From: Pseudomonadota bacterium
GTDB taxonomy: Bacteria > Pseudomonadota > Gammaproteobacteria > Steroidobacterales > Woeseiaceae
Direction of reading: 5' to 3'
Assembly (NCBI GenBank): GCA_027621915.1
Contig: JAQCAD010000008.1
Span: 1-64,000, forward strand
DNA: 64,000 nt
Under the pieces are notes generated by a model. That model had not been told where the DNA came from. It saw nothing but the letters and a program-made list of their open reading frames with translations, and searched no databases. Position 1 is the first letter of the stretch, and the number at the start of each line of letters is the position of its first letter. Of the stretch, positions 25,740-34,174 are shown one piece after another. The translations under genes were made by a program, and so were the position numbers.

Positions 25740-27284
25740 CTAGATGGCCTGGTTTCGACGGATGATCTTGCCCGGTCTCGCGTCAGTAGCCTCGCCGGCC
25801 CGGTAAACGAGCTCACCGCTAACCCATACGGATTCGATCCCTTCGGAAAGCGTGTCCGGATGCTCCGGTGTCGCACGGTCGATGACCGTGTCGGGGTTAA
25901 ACAAGACCATGTCGGCAACCATCCCTTCCCTGATCAGGCCTCGATCCGTGAAGCCCATGTGTTCCGCTGTCAGGCCGCTCATTTTGTGAATCGCGGTTTC
26001 GACGGACATCAATTTTTTGTCGCGTGCAAAGTGACCCAGCACGCGCGGGAACGACCCGGCGCCGCGCGGGTGCAGGTCCTGCAGGCCGCCGTCGGTGCAA
26101 ATATTGGTTTCCGGCCATGACATCAACACATCAATATCAGCGTCCTTCATGCTGGTCGCAATTATCATCTCGGCGCGTCGACCGTTTTCCTGCTCCCAGC
26201 GCATAGCTTCCTCCGCGAGGTGCGTAAATGCGTCAACTGCATCGACCTCGAGGAGATCCGCAATTTCGGTCAGGCGCTTTCCGACATATTCCGGCCTGGG
26301 CTCGTACCGCGTCATCCAGATTCCTGCGGCAGGAGCAATCTGTTCCAGAACTTCTTCAATCGCCGCCCGGTCTGTGAAATCGCGCTCCGGCAAAAGCACC
26401 ATCATTGTGGATTGCCAGTATTCATAGGGATAGATGTCCGCCGTGATGTTCACGCCGTCTGCACGTGCAGCATTGAGCGTGGCGATCGTTTCGTTGGCAC
26501 GACCCCACAACCGTGTCATCGCGAGCTTGATGTGAGAAATTTTCACCGGCATGCCGGTCTCACGACCGATCAGGATGATTTCGTCAATCGCGTCTTCGAA
26601 CCAGCGGTCCTCACTGCGAATATGGCTGATGTAACGGCCTCCGACATTCGCAGCGACGTGCGCCAACGCAAGTACCTCGGAAGTTTCGGAATAGATGCCG
26701 GGTTCATATTCCAGACCTGTTGCCAGACCGAGCGCGCCATTTTCGAGTTCGCTCGCCAGAATTTTTGACATGGCAGCGATTTCTTCATCAGTCGCGACCC
26801 GCTTGTAATCTTCACCGAGCACCTCCTCGCGAAGCGTATTGTGACCGACATACGAGGCAACATTCAGGGAAGGGGGGCTTTCTTCAAGTCGTGAATAGAA
26901 TTCAGACAGTGGGTATGGCGAACCTCCGTCCTGACCGACGATGACAGTTGTTATTCCCTGGCTAATCGCAGCCAGCGCGTCCGGATGCTCGAATATCAGG
27001 CCGTCGGCATGACTGTGCGTGTCGATGAAGCCAGGCGCAAGCGTTTGGCCGCCGCCGTTGACCACAGCCTCATTTTGACATGCTTCGAGCGAACCGATTT
27101 CAGAGATTCTGCCATCTCGTATGCGCGCGCTTGCAGCGAAGGCGGGTGAACCGGTGCCATCGATAATCTGTACGTTGGAGATCAAAAATCCGGGTGCGTC
27201 GTTCATGCAGGCAGGGGTTTCATCCTGCGCGCAACCACCAAGAACAATGGCCGTCAGGAGTGCCAGCATTGGTTTAGTTATCAT
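25740..27284 (-). CDS. D-aminoacylase / N-acyl-D-amino-acid deacylase-like lipoprotein
   Basis: Metal-dependent amidohydrolase, 514 residues, of the D-aminoacylase group, which frees D-amino acids from N-acyl forms. A lipobox (VLGGC, Cys18) indicates an envelope lipoprotein, while classical D-aminoacylases are cytoplasmic. Metal-binding features are His90-x-His92 in FIDTHSHAD, then GLATGLEYEPG, YISHIRSED and VKISHIKLA. The C-terminus returns to the usual beta-sandwich (GLIREGMVADMVLFNP). D-glutaminase, dihydroorotase-like or dipeptidase activity cannot be ruled out. The start overlaps the end of the DUF6524-like gene by 11 nt, so the two are coupled. Confidence 0.83.
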   Translation of the reverse strand: MITKPMLALLTAIVLGGCAQDETPACMNDAPGFLISNVQIIDGTGSPAFAASARIRDGRISEIGSLEACQNEAVVNGGGQTLAPGFIDTHSHADGLIFEHPDALAAISQGITTVIVGQDGGSPYPLSEFYSRLEESPPSLNVASYVGHNTLREEVLGEDYKRVATDEEIAAMSKILASELENGALGLATGLEYEPGIYSETSEVLALAHVAANVGGRYISHIRSEDRWFEDAIDEIILIGRETGMPVKISHIKLAMTRLWGRANETIATLNAARADGVNITADIYPYEYWQSTMMVLLPERDFTDRAAIEEVLEQIAPAAGIWMTRYEPRPEYVGKRLTEIADLLEVDAVDAFTHLAEEAMRWEQENGRRAEMIIATSMKDADIDVLMSWPETNICTDGGLQDLHPRGAGSFPRVLGHFARDKKLMSVETAIHKMSGLTAEHMGFTDRGLIREGMVADMVLFNPDTVIDRATPEHPDTLSEGIESVWVSGELVYRAGEATDARPGKIIRRNQAI

Positions 27285-27732
27285 CGTCGACCTCGAATTG
27301 CCCGGTCAGTCTCCGCCAGACATGCGACCAGCTTAAGCCCACGGCCAGCAGAACAGACACACAAACCAGTCCGATCCACGTCGCGTCCGTCGGGTCGTCA
27401 ATGTTTATTACCTTGATATCGACCAGGAGCCAGACAACCCCTCCAAGCAAAGCGCCGCCGAGCATCAGGCCAAGGAAGCCAAGCGATCGCTGGGTAGCCG
27501 CCAAAAGAATGACCCAGCCAATCAGCAACAAAACGCCAACGACGAAATGTTCCGGTCCAAGGCCAGCGGAGTCCGCGCCGCGCGCTACGACGAGCCAATT
27601 CCAGTACGAAAATTGTGTTGGGTTGTAGGTGGCCACAACCAGCACGGTCGAGGACGCCAGTCGCCATATAAAGCTCATGAAATCGAATTCTCGTTTTACA
27701 CCGGAGCCGTTTTTGCTTTTCTTTTTTGCCAT
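27274..27732 (-). CDS. Small inner-membrane protein (DUF6524-like)
   Basis: A 152-residue protein with a Lys-rich N-terminus and four hydrophobic helices (about residues 20-38, 60-80, 85-105 and 118-136), closing with an acidic tail (FEVDDDN). I recall the pattern FDFMSFIWRLASS and YNPTQFSYWNW from the DUF6524 family, which has no known function. The gene overlaps the D-aminoacylase-like gene by 11 nt. The association may be accidental, since this family also occurs alone. Confidence 0.65.
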   Translation of the reverse strand: MAKKKSKNGSGVKREFDFMSFIWRLASSTVLVVATYNPTQFSYWNWLVVARGADSAGLGPEHFVVGVLLLIGWVILLAATQRSLGFLGLMLGGALLGGVVWLLVDIKVINIDDPTDATWIGLVCVSVLLAVGLSWSHVWRRLTGQFEVDDDN

Positions 27733-27946
27733 TGGATCTCTCTGCTATTCAGTGGGACTCTTTGTTCAGGCTAACTGTTTCTGACACAGTGCGGCGTATC
27801 CTGTCAGTATCTCCATCAGTTTTGTACTCGATCGCATTGATGTGTCCATCGGTCCGGAAACAGGAATTTACCATGACTTTCGCCTCACCACTCTTGCTAT
27901 CATCGCCCACTCAATAAACCAGCCGACAGCCGTCAGGAGTCGAGCC

Positions 27947-29068
27947 ATGTCATTCACCCCGTTTGATCTTGAATATACTCAATCGCTGTGGGAACAGAAG
28001 GTTGATATCAATCTGACAGAGAGTGGCGTTCACCCGATACGGCTGGACGAGCTGCTGGGTGATGACGAGCGCAGACTTGCGGATCTCCTGGCCACCGAAA
28101 TTAACTATCCGCATGTAAATGGCAATCCCGAGCTCCGCGAGCGTATCGCCGGACTGTACGAGGGCGCCACTATTCCAAATGTGCTTGTTACTGTCGGTGC
28201 AGCCGAGGCGAACAACATCATTATGCAGACGTTGATGCGTCCCGGCGACGTGCTGCTGACGCAGACACCCACGTACAAGCAGATCTGGGGCCTTGCCAAA
28301 AACAGTGGCCACACTGTGAAGTCGTTTCGAATGCAGGCCGACAACGGCTGGGCGTTGGACATTGACGAATTGAAAGCCCAAGTGACGGACAAGACTCGCA
28401 TCATCGCTGTGGTGAACCCGAATAACCCGACGGGTTACATCATGACCGACGCTGAGATGGATGCTGTTGTTGCTGCTGCAGACAGCGTGGGTGCCTGGAT
28501 TCTTGCGGACGAAGTCTATCGCGGCGCCGAACGCCTGCAGGAAGCGGAAACCAAGTCATTTTACGGGCGTTACGACAAAGTTCTTGCGGTAGGCAGCATG
28601 AGCAAGGCCTATGGGTTGCCTGGATTGAGGGTCGGCTGGGTTGTTGGGCCGCCGGCTATGGTGGACGATTTATGGCGCCGTCACGAATACACGACGATCA
28701 CCGCGAGCATGTTGAGCAACATACTGGCAACACATGCGTTGTCGGCAGATGTCCGGCCGAGACTGTTAAAACGCACCCGGAATTACATCAGAAATGGATT
28801 TCCAATCCTTGAAAATTGGATGAATAGCCAGGATGGCCTTTTCAGTTATTCGCCGCCGCAGGCATCGGCCGTTTCATTTATTCGCTACAACCTGGATATC
28901 AACTCAACTGAACTGATGGAGAAGTTGTGCAGGGAAGCGAGCGTTTTCGTCGGCGCGGGGGACTCGTTCGGCATGGATCATCACCTGCGAATTGCGTTTG
29001 GTCAGGAGCGGGCGGTGCTGGAAGACGCGTTTCAGAGAATTGAGAAGTCCCTTCAGTCGATCGCCTGA
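27947..29068 (+). CDS. Pyridoxal-phosphate aminotransferase, class I/II
   Basis: Fold-type I aminotransferase, 373 residues. The PLP lysine is Lys220 in SMSKAYGLPGLRVGW; VVNPNNPTG, LADEVYRG and the C-terminal LRIAFG arginine segment complete the active site. AGGAG lies 7 nt before ATG 27947, so the long in-frame extension from 27842 is rejected. The stop codon overlaps the ATG of the ornithine cyclodeaminase remnant (TGATG), implying that the two once worked as a pair, with cyclodeaminase removing or reducing a keto- or imino acid product. The specific amino acid is not clear. The aminotransferase looks intact although its partner is broken. Confidence 0.88.
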   Translation: MSFTPFDLEYTQSLWEQKVDINLTESGVHPIRLDELLGDDERRLADLLATEINYPHVNGNPELRERIAGLYEGATIPNVLVTVGAAEANNIIMQTLMRPGDVLLTQTPTYKQIWGLAKNSGHTVKSFRMQADNGWALDIDELKAQVTDKTRIIAVVNPNNPTGYIMTDAEMDAVVAAADSVGAWILADEVYRGAERLQEAETKSFYGRYDKVLAVGSMSKAYGLPGLRVGWVVGPPAMVDDLWRRHEYTTITASMLSNILATHALSADVRPRLLKRTRNYIRNGFPILENWMNSQDGLFSYSPPQASAVSFIRYNLDINSTELMEKLCREASVFVGAGDSFGMDHHLRIAFGQERAVLEDAFQRIEKSLQSIA

Positions 29069-29517
29069 TGCAAATTCTGACGCTCGATCAAATAAAAGCG
29101 GCGCTACCATCGGTCAACCTGATCGACGAGATTGAAAAGGGATTCGTCGCCTATAGTCGTGGTGAGGCCGTCGTGCCACCCGTCGGCGAGCTCATTTTGC
29201 AGGACCCGCCCGGCGACGTGCATATCAAGTATGGCTACATCAAGGGCGATGACTATGACGTCTTGAGTCTTGTAACCTGATCGTGACGACCACACCCTCG
29301 ACGATTCCGATTTTGTCAGGGAAAGTGCGTCCTGGCACTCACATAACGGCGATCGGCTCGGATACTCACGACAAGCAGGAACTCGACGCCGGAATTCCCG
29401 GGCAGGCGGATCCGATTGTTGCTGACAGTATTTCACAGTGCCTTCTGCGCGGAGAAATTCATCAGGCATTGATCGCCGGCGCGATCGCTGCAACAGATGT
29501 TGTCGAGCTTGTAAAAG
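29068..29517 (+). pseudogene. Ornithine cyclodeaminase/mu-crystallin family pseudogene
   Basis: Two fragments of one gene in different frames. The first 70 codons (to TGA 29278-29280) match the N-terminus of the family, up to GDVHIKYGYIKGDDYDV. In another frame, from about 29271, CNLIVTTTPSTIPIL and GTHITAIGSDTHDKQELD continue the NAD-domain end and C-terminal part. About 130 residues between them, including the Rossmann core, are missing. The junction has a short direct repeat, GTCTTG at 29260-29265 and 29267-29272, as left by slippage or recombination. Sequence resembling the family stops at about 29517, where the AAAAGGGGTCAGAGCCCG repeats begin, so the C-terminus is lost too. An intact product is not possible. 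Confidence 0.85.
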
Positions 29518-29576
29518 GGGTTAAAAGGGGTCAGAGCCCGTTTATTAAAAGGGGTCAGAGCCCGATTCCGACCCCG
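29513..29576. repeat. AAAAGGGGTCAGAGCCCG direct repeats
   Basis: Two identical 18-nt copies (29523-29540 and 29547-29564), preceded by a partial copy AAAAGGGGT (29513-29521) and followed by GATTCCGACCCC (29565-29576), the reverse complement of GGGGTCGGAATC. Both variants of the window-wide repeat family thus occur side by side. The block lies exactly between the truncated cyclodeaminase remnant and the 3' end of the convergent permease gene. Confidence 0.82.
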
Positions 29577-29583
29577 TCACTTC

Positions 29584-32019
29584 CTACTCGTACCTCAATG
29601 CCATCACGGGCCTCGCCGTCGCCGCTCGCCCTGCCTGCAAGGCGATCGTTATCCACGCAACGGAAAAAGCTGCAACCGCGCTGGCCAAAAACAACCACGC
29701 CCAATTACCGAGCGGCGCCTGATAAACAAAACGGCTGAGCCAACCCTTCATGTAGAAATACGCGAGTGGCCAGGCGATAACGTTGGCGAGCAGTACCAGC
29801 TTCGTGAAGTCGATTGTCAACAACATGATAATGTCTTTGACAGATGCGCCCATGACTTTTCGAATACCGATTTCCTTGGTGCGTCGTTCCGTTGTGAATG
29901 ACGCAAGACCGAACAGGCCGAGAGTCGCCACGAAAATCGCAAAAGCGGAAAAGACACCGAACATCTGCGCCTGCCGTCCTTCAGACCGGTAAAGCGCGTC
30001 GAACCGGTCTTCCAGAAATTGCCAGAAAATCGGTTCGTTCGGTAACAATTTTTTCCAGGTCTCCTCGAAGTGTGCGATCGCCGCTCGATGGTCGCCGGCC
30101 GCCAGCTTGACGGAGATGTTGCGGGCGTAATCGGGACTCGGTTCTTCATACACAGTGGCTTTCATCTCATCACGCAACGACGAGAAATGGATATCCGGAA
30201 CCACACCGACAATCGTCCGGTCGATGAACTTGTCAAGATCGCGACTCATCGGTGAGCGAATCACCTTCGCGATGGCCTCTTCCGGCGACCAACCGAAGCG
30301 ACGCGCGGCTGATACATTGAGGATGGCAACAGCTTTGACGACGGGGTTTTCATCGGTCGGCTCCTCGATGCGCATTTCATTTTGACGAAAGGCGCGGCCA
30401 GCCACAAAATCGATGTCGTAGTGATCGAACCATTGGTAGTCAATCTTTATGTTCGCAATGCCCAGGAAATTCTCCATGACAAGCTGTTCACCCTCGGCGA
30501 TGTAACCCTGACCGTCGTTATTTCCCATGCTTGGAACTCGCGAGGAATAAACAGCGGAAAGGATATCCGGGTGCGACTCCAGTTCCGCTTTCAGCGGTTC
30601 ATAAACTTCCCACAAATCTACAAAGTAGGGTAGTTCGCTCGTCAGGTTCCGCGACTTATCGAAACCGAGATCCATATTTCGCGCGTAACTCATTTGCGCC
30701 ATGACAACACCGGTCGCGATCAGCAATGCGATAGATGTCGCGAACTGAAAGACGACAAGTGATTTTCGTAGCAACGCTGAGCCAGTACCAGTGGCAGGAC
30801 CTTTCAGTACCTCTACCGGCCGGAATTTTGACAGGTAAAGCGCAGGGTAGCTTCCAGCGAACAGTCCAACTATTACTATGCCGACAAGCAACAGACCCAG
30901 CGTTACGGGATTCGCAAGAGAAAACGACAACGGTTTTTCAAGGTAAGCAGAGAACGCAGGCAGCGTGACTTCAATGATAGCCACCGCGAGCAACATGGCG
31001 ATCGCCGTCAGCAGGATTGACTCGCCCATGAACTGTGTAATCAACTGGCTGCGACTGGCGCCAACCACCTTCCTCACGCCAACTTCGCGGGCCCGTTGAG
31101 TTGATCGGGCGGTCGTCAGGTTCATGAAATTGATGCATGCAATCAGCAGTACAAACAATGCTATCGCTGAAAATGTATAGACAGTGTCGATGCTGCCATT
31201 GACTCTCCACTCGGTCTCCCGGTCCGACGTCAGGTGAATATCAGGCAACAACTGCAATCCCAGTGCAGAACTGCTCTCGGCATCTTCACTCCAGTGCCTG
31301 ACAAGAAAATCGTTGAATTGCGCTTCGAGCTTCGCAGGATCATAGCCCCCTGGCAGCCGGACATAGGTGAAATAGTTGTTGCTGCCCCAGCTCTCCAGCT
31401 CCTCGGGGCCGACCATTAGTGGAATCGCAGCCATCGAGCCGATCAGCTGGAATTCCATGTGCGTGTTGTCGGGCAGATCCCTGATAACGGCAGTAACGGT
31501 AACGTCAACCTGGTTCATCAGGTTCAGAGTCTGCCCGATTGGATCTTCATTGCCGAAGTAACGTGTGGCGGCTCGTTCCGTCAGGACGATGTCGGTAGGA
31601 TTCGCGAGTGCAGAGCGGGCATCGCCAGACAGGAAATCCAGATTGAAAAAATCGAATACGTTTGGATCAGCCACAACAAACTGGGTTTCCCGAAAACGAA
31701 TGTCACCCCTGGATATTGTGGCCTCTGATTGCAGGATTCTTGTCGCATCCTCGACTTCTGCGAAATCCTGCTTCAGGAGCGGTGCTATTGGCGGCGCGAC
31801 CCTGGCGAGCCTCAGGTTGTTGCCGAAGAAATCACGAGTCACACGGTAGGTGCGATCAGCATTTTCCCAGTGTTTGTCGTACGAGATCTCGTAGCGGACG
31901 AACAGCGTAATAATAATGCAGCATGCCAAACCGATCGCAAGACCGACGACGTTGATGGCGCTGAAAAGCGGATTTCCAACAATATTCCGCCAGGCGATTT
32001 TGAAATAGCTACTTAACAT
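29584..32019 (-). CDS. MacB-like ABC transporter permease with two FtsX domains
   Basis: An 811-residue inner-membrane permease of the MacB/FtsX type. It has an N-terminal helix (about 20-42), a large periplasmic MacB_PCD-like domain, three helices around residues 285-420 with RAREVGVRKVVGASR, then a second periplasmic domain and a repeated FtsX block with RRTKEIGIRKVMGAS. The family uses ATP to drive periplasmic movements that expel peptides, lipids or antibiotics through a fusion protein. ATG 32019 overlaps the ATPase gene by 11 nt; the longer frame from 32112 would run deep into it. An outer-membrane channel gene is not present here. The GGGGTC repeat lies just past its stop. Confidence 0.88.
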   Translation of the reverse strand: MLSSYFKIAWRNIVGNPLFSAINVVGLAIGLACCIIITLFVRYEISYDKHWENADRTYRVTRDFFGNNLRLARVAPPIAPLLKQDFAEVEDATRILQSEATISRGDIRFRETQFVVADPNVFDFFNLDFLSGDARSALANPTDIVLTERAATRYFGNEDPIGQTLNLMNQVDVTVTAVIRDLPDNTHMEFQLIGSMAAIPLMVGPEELESWGSNNYFTYVRLPGGYDPAKLEAQFNDFLVRHWSEDAESSSALGLQLLPDIHLTSDRETEWRVNGSIDTVYTFSAIALFVLLIACINFMNLTTARSTQRAREVGVRKVVGASRSQLITQFMGESILLTAIAMLLAVAIIEVTLPAFSAYLEKPLSFSLANPVTLGLLLVGIVIVGLFAGSYPALYLSKFRPVEVLKGPATGTGSALLRKSLVVFQFATSIALLIATGVVMAQMSYARNMDLGFDKSRNLTSELPYFVDLWEVYEPLKAELESHPDILSAVYSSRVPSMGNNDGQGYIAEGEQLVMENFLGIANIKIDYQWFDHYDIDFVAGRAFRQNEMRIEEPTDENPVVKAVAILNVSAARRFGWSPEEAIAKVIRSPMSRDLDKFIDRTIVGVVPDIHFSSLRDEMKATVYEEPSPDYARNISVKLAAGDHRAAIAHFEETWKKLLPNEPIFWQFLEDRFDALYRSEGRQAQMFGVFSAFAIFVATLGLFGLASFTTERRTKEIGIRKVMGASVKDIIMLLTIDFTKLVLLANVIAWPLAYFYMKGWLSRFVYQAPLGNWAWLFLASAVAAFSVAWITIALQAGRAATARPVMALRYE

Positions 32020-32719
32020 GACGGGCCTCGATTGCTTGCTCCATGCGGACAACGTTTTCCGACAGGACTCTTCCATCGAGCATATTGACGACGCGACTCG
32101 CGTGGTCAGCATGTCCCTGATCGTGCGTGACCATGACGATGGTCGTGCCGTCCCCGTTAAGCTGATTCAGGAGCTGGAGTACTTCCTCGCCATTGGCTGT
32201 GTCCAGATTTCCGGTCGGTTCGTCAGCAAGAATGAGTTTCGGGTTCGTCACAACGGCACGCGCAACTGCAACTCGCTGCTGCTGGCCGCCCGAAAGCTGT
32301 TGTGGCCGGTGATCTGCGCGGTGCGCTATGCCAACACGCTCCAGCACTTCTCTGACACTTTGGCTGCGCTTCGCGACTGCTACATCCTGATAAAGAAGTG
32401 GCAGCATGACGTTCTCGGCGACCGTCAGCTCGTCAACGAGATTGAAGCTCTGAAAAATAAAACCGATATTTTTTTTGCGAATGTCAGCAAGCTTTCTTTC
32501 GCTGTAATCTGCGACGTTTTCACCTAGGAAATCGTAACTTCCTGAGTCCGGCGAATCGAGCATACCGATGATGTTCAATAATGTAGACTTGCCGCACCCG
32601 GACGGCCCCATGATGGCGATGAACTCGCCGGCAGTTACTTCCAGATTGATGTGATTTAGGGCCGTCGTCTCTACATCAGAGGTGCGATAGGCTTTTGAAA
32701 GGTCGTGAATCTTAATCAT
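32009..32719 (-). CDS. ABC transporter ATP-binding protein (LolD/MacB-like)
   Basis: Cytoplasmic ATPase of 236 residues that energises the FtsX-type permease encoded by the next gene. Walker A is residues 38-46 (GPSGCGKST); the signature [14 protein letters not shown] and Walker [13 protein letters not shown] follow, then the H-loop in [12 protein letters not shown] lies 7 nt before ATG 32719, so the longer frame, which overlaps the fusion-protein gene, is discarded. The order fusion protein - ATPase - permease in one run matches MacAB-type exporters. Confidence 0.92.
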   Translation of the reverse strand: MIKIHDLSKAYRTSDVETTALNHINLEVTAGEFIAIMGPSGCGKSTLLNIIGMLDSPDSGSYDFLGENVADYSERKLADIRKKNIGFIFQSFNLVDELTVAENVMLPLLYQDVAVAKRSQSVREVLERVGIAHRADHRPQQLSGGQQQRVAVARAVVTNPKLILADEPTGNLDTANGEEVLQLLNQLNGDGTTIVMVTHDQGHADHASRVVNMLDGRVLSENVVRMEQAIEARHVK

Positions 32720-32753
32720 TGTTCCGCTCCTGAATTTCGCGTCATTCGTGTTC

Positions 32754-34001
32754 TTATTGGTCGATAAACAAACGCTCGACCTCAATAAAATTCGCATACG
32801 ATGAAATGATGACCTCGTCACCAGCGACGAGGCCACCATCGACCTCGATCATGCTCGGGTTGCGACGACCGAGCTGGACGGGCCGACGTGTTGCAGTTTT
32901 TCTGTCCGGGCCCAAGACGAAAACCCACGCGCCGCCGGTGTCGTTAAAAAATGGACCGCTGGCAAGCAGTACGGCTCGTTCGTTGCTGTCGCCGAGAACA
33001 AGTCTCAGCTGCAGTGTCTGGCCGCGACGAATGTCTGCCGGTGCATCGCCAACAAATCTGAGATCGACTTCGAACTGAGACGCCTGAACTTCCGGATATA
33101 TTTTGCTGACCTCAAGCAGATGATCGCGGCCATTGATTTCCAGTTGCGCCTGCTGGCCGATTCGTACACGGTTGAGATAGAACTCGTTAACCAGCGCGGT
33201 TGCCTTAAAGCGATCAACGTCATCGATCTGCCCGAGGCGCTCGCCGCGTGATTTCGATTCACCGATTTCGGCATTCATCGATGTCAGCTGGCCAGCGCGT
33301 GGCGCACGAATCAGCAGGTTGTCGAGATTGCCACGTGCAAGCGTTAAATTCTTTTCGAGCTGCGAGACCGAACTGTTCAGTTGCTCGATCTGTGCGAAGC
33401 GAACGACCTCGTCCTGCGCCTGGCTTTCTTCGGTAACTACCCTGCGTTTCTTCCAGTACTCCAGCTCATCATTGCTGTTTTCATAGTCAGTTCTGGAAAT
33501 AAACTGACTGCCTTCCAGTTCCTCGTAGCGATTGACCAGTCGCGTCAACCGGATAATCTGGTAATCAATTTCAATAAGGTCGCCTTTCAACTTCAATCGG
33601 TTTTGCTCAATTGCCAGTTGTGTGTTGCGGAGGTTGTTGAGTTGCTCGCTGACCTCAGCCTCGCGAGCGATGACGTCAAGTTGCAGCGATGTATTCGAGA
33701 GGTCGATCAGCGGCTGGCCTTCCTCAACAAAAGCGCCTTCTTCGACGAGGATCGCCTCAACGCGGCCCCCCTCAATAGCATCGAGATAAACGGTCTTTTC
33801 GGGTTCGACATTGGCGCGCAATGGTATGTAGTCCTCATACATGCCGATAGAAACTTCCGCGGTTCGAATTCGTTGTCCATCCAGGGTGAAAGACGTCGAT
33901 GTATCGGTGAAGAAAACAATGGCCAGCAGCCCGCCAACGGCTGCGACTGCACCGCCAATCAGCAGCGGCTTACGCGACTTGGTTGTTATTTTTCGGTCCA
34001 T
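32754..34001 (-). CDS. HlyD-family periplasmic membrane-fusion protein
   Basis: A 415-residue adaptor of a tripartite exporter. It has a cytoplasmic basic start (MDRKITTKSRK), a transmembrane helix (about 12-32), a lipoyl half (VEAILVEEGAFVEEGQPLIDLS), a long coiled-coil hairpin rich in Glu/Gln/Leu (about 105-235), the second lipoyl half (LLIRAPRAGQLTSMNAEIGE) and a beta-barrel. Earlier in-frame ATGs exist at 34091 and 34037, but the sigma-54 promoter at 34049-34065 places the transcript start near 34038. That leaves ATG 34001, preceded by AGGTCGG, as the best start. It heads the export operon and is the presumed target of the divergent NtrC-type regulator. Confidence 0.88.
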   Translation of the reverse strand: MDRKITTKSRKPLLIGGAVAAVGGLLAIVFFTDTSTSFTLDGQRIRTAEVSIGMYEDYIPLRANVEPEKTVYLDAIEGGRVEAILVEEGAFVEEGQPLIDLSNTSLQLDVIAREAEVSEQLNNLRNTQLAIEQNRLKLKGDLIEIDYQIIRLTRLVNRYEELEGSQFISRTDYENSNDELEYWKKRRVVTEESQAQDEVVRFAQIEQLNSSVSQLEKNLTLARGNLDNLLIRAPRAGQLTSMNAEIGESKSRGERLGQIDDVDRFKATALVNEFYLNRVRIGQQAQLEINGRDHLLEVSKIYPEVQASQFEVDLRFVGDAPADIRRGQTLQLRLVLGDSNERAVLLASGPFFNDTGGAWVFVLGPDRKTATRRPVQLGRRNPSMIEVDGGLVAGDEVIISSYANFIEVERLFIDQ

Positions 34002-34048
34002 GCCGACCTGGCTGGAATGAGGATTGCCCGTGTTCATACCCAACAGAT

Positions 34049-34065
34049 TGCAATCCGCGTGCCAA
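34049..34065 (-). promoter_or_regulatory. Sigma-54 (-24/-12) promoter of the export operon
   Basis: On the minus strand the sequence reads TTGGCACGCGGATTGCA, matching the consensus YTGGCACG-N4-TTGCW at every defined base outside the N4 spacer. The invariant GG and GC are correctly spaced. Transcription should start near 34038, directing the HlyD-LolD-FtsX operon. The divergent gene next to it encodes a sigma-54 activator. Confidence 0.88.
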
Positions 34066-34087
34066 TGTGGGTCCTCTTTGAAATCAA

Positions 34088-34139
34088 GCACTTACACTGC
34101 GACAGTGCCCCTCGGCTGTTCACTTTCGAAAATGAGTGA
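34088..34139. promoter_or_regulatory. Candidate upstream activator sites for NtrC-type regulator
   Basis: Two dyads with the same CACT...AGTG core: GCACT-N11-AGTGC (34088-34108) and TCACT-N10-AGTGA (34120-34139). Centres are about 32 bp apart, close to three helical turns, and about 60 and 92 bp upstream of the predicted sigma-54 start. That is the usual position for enhancer sites bound by a dimeric activator. Binding by the neighbouring regulator is inferred. Confidence 0.55.
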
Positions 34140-34174
34140 TCGATTTCGGACATCTGCAGCGATACAGTCATGCA

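Noticed and set aside
29283-29738. Independent 151-codon plus-strand gene
   Set aside because: Its first part is the displaced C-terminal portion of ornithine cyclodeaminase and its second part is repeat sequence and antisense to the permease gene.
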